In this document: positions 25,840-26,235 of the stretch, piece after piece
How positions within the stretch are numbered: the first letter of the stretch is position 1
How the letters are laid out: every line of letters starts with the position of its first letter
Assembly (NCBI GenBank): GCA_037447655.1
Contig: JBBHKE010001196.1
Coordinates: 126,001-152,235, forward strand
Source: Zygnema cylindricum
Lineage: Eukaryota > Streptophyta > Zygnematophyceae > Zygnematales > Zygnemataceae
DNA: 26,235 bases
Direction: 5' to 3'
Notes under the pieces: generated by a model
What the model saw: the letters and a program-made list of their open reading frames with translations, nothing else
Databases searched by the model: none
Told to the model about the DNA's origin: nothing
Made by a program: the position numbers and the translations under genes

Positions 25840-26235
25840 TTAAATTAAAGATCACTTTGTAAGTGGTGAAGATTCGACGAGATGTGGGACACCAGATTTA
25901 ATATGCTTTCAAATTTGGAGCATAGCCCACAAAGATTCCTTTAAGGTTGTAAACGGCCAAGTTCCCATGTTGGTTAGTAAGGTCTTTGTAACAACCTCCA
26001 CCTTAGAAGATGAGAAGGTGAGAAACATACGGTTTCTTTCCATGCCACGCCTCAATAGGGGTTTTGTTAGAAGGGCCAAGGTAGAAGACAAACTTTACAC
26101 GTAAGAGGAAGTAGTGGTTCAGCTTTAAAAGGCAAACGTCAAGGTGCAAAATGAAAAATAGATCGCGCCATGTCGAGGAGCACGCCTTCAACTTTTTGAC
26201 GTCTCTTTTTTGTTGGAAAATTTCAAGGGAAATTA
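25840..26235 (-). pseudogene. Copia integrase C-terminus relic, running off the window
   Basis: Minus-strand reading gives YLGPSNKTPIEAWHGKKP, YVSHLLIF, then (after a shift) GGCYKDLTNQHGNLAVYNLK, GIFVGYAPNLKAY, then IWCPTSRRIFTTYKVIFN. These are the KTP.EAW.G.KP...HL..FG, GIFVGY...KAYR and V.F.E blocks of a copia integrase C-terminus. Frames change at least once. Its sequence differs from element 1 and element A, so it is another copia lineage. Continuing downstream it meets element A's right end after about 120 bp, which fits element A having inserted into this older relic. Confidence 0.8.

Noticed and set aside
1-26235. Host protein-coding genes, functional tRNA or rRNA genes
   Set aside because: Every long or motif-bearing frame belongs to a retroelement relic; the tRNA-like units lack a pairable acceptor stem and anticodon arm; no rRNA sequence was recognised.

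Overview
The window looks like nuclear intergenic DNA from a land plant with a large, repeat-filled genome. The evidence is several Ty1/copia (Pseudoviridae-type) retrotransposon relics with plant-style domains, solo-LTR and nested-insertion structure, many small terminal-inverted-repeat elements, AT-rich spacers, and no recognisable host gene. I cannot name the species. There is one 10-base run of N at 8759-8768.

Layout. (1) 1-4454: a decayed plus-strand copia element ('element 1'), entered inside integrase and running through reverse transcriptase (RT), RNase H, polypurine tract and 3' LTR. Its RT is split by an antisense solo LTR (1697-3037) flanked by a GAGAG target duplication. (2) 4455-13160: no protein genes. 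This stretch is a mosaic of non-autonomous repeats: two ACACCG-ended inverted-repeat elements, a dispersed 'R' repeat in three copies, a TIR family present twice in opposite orientation (9598-10374 and 11711-12477), a different TIR element (10710-11707) inserted in the third R copy, a foldback family centred on CCTCGCGAGG, and a 240-bp 'S' repeat near each end. (3) 13160-14220: a 12-bp minisatellite with higher-order structure, then about 600 bp of polypurine minisatellite. (4) 14220-17632: badly decayed copia integrase and RT pieces on the minus strand, plus a foldback element. (5) 17633-25719: a complete but inactive minus-strand copia element ('element A') with both LTRs, primer site, polypurine tract, gag, protease, integrase, RT and RNase H. 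It carries a foreign gag-protease block between the integrase zinc-binding domain and its catalytic core. (6) 25720-26235: another minus-strand copia integrase relic running off the window.

The most interesting signal lies in the LTRs. All four (3916-4454, 1697-3037 and the two LTRs of element A) carry a tRNA-like A-box/B-box unit in antisense, 15-35 bp upstream of the element's own TATA box. Element A also appears to be primed by an internally cleaved initiator-Met half-tRNA rather than by a tRNA 3' end. All three RT copies of the element 1/element A lineage read YVDN instead of catalytic YVDD. None of the retroelement reading frames is intact.
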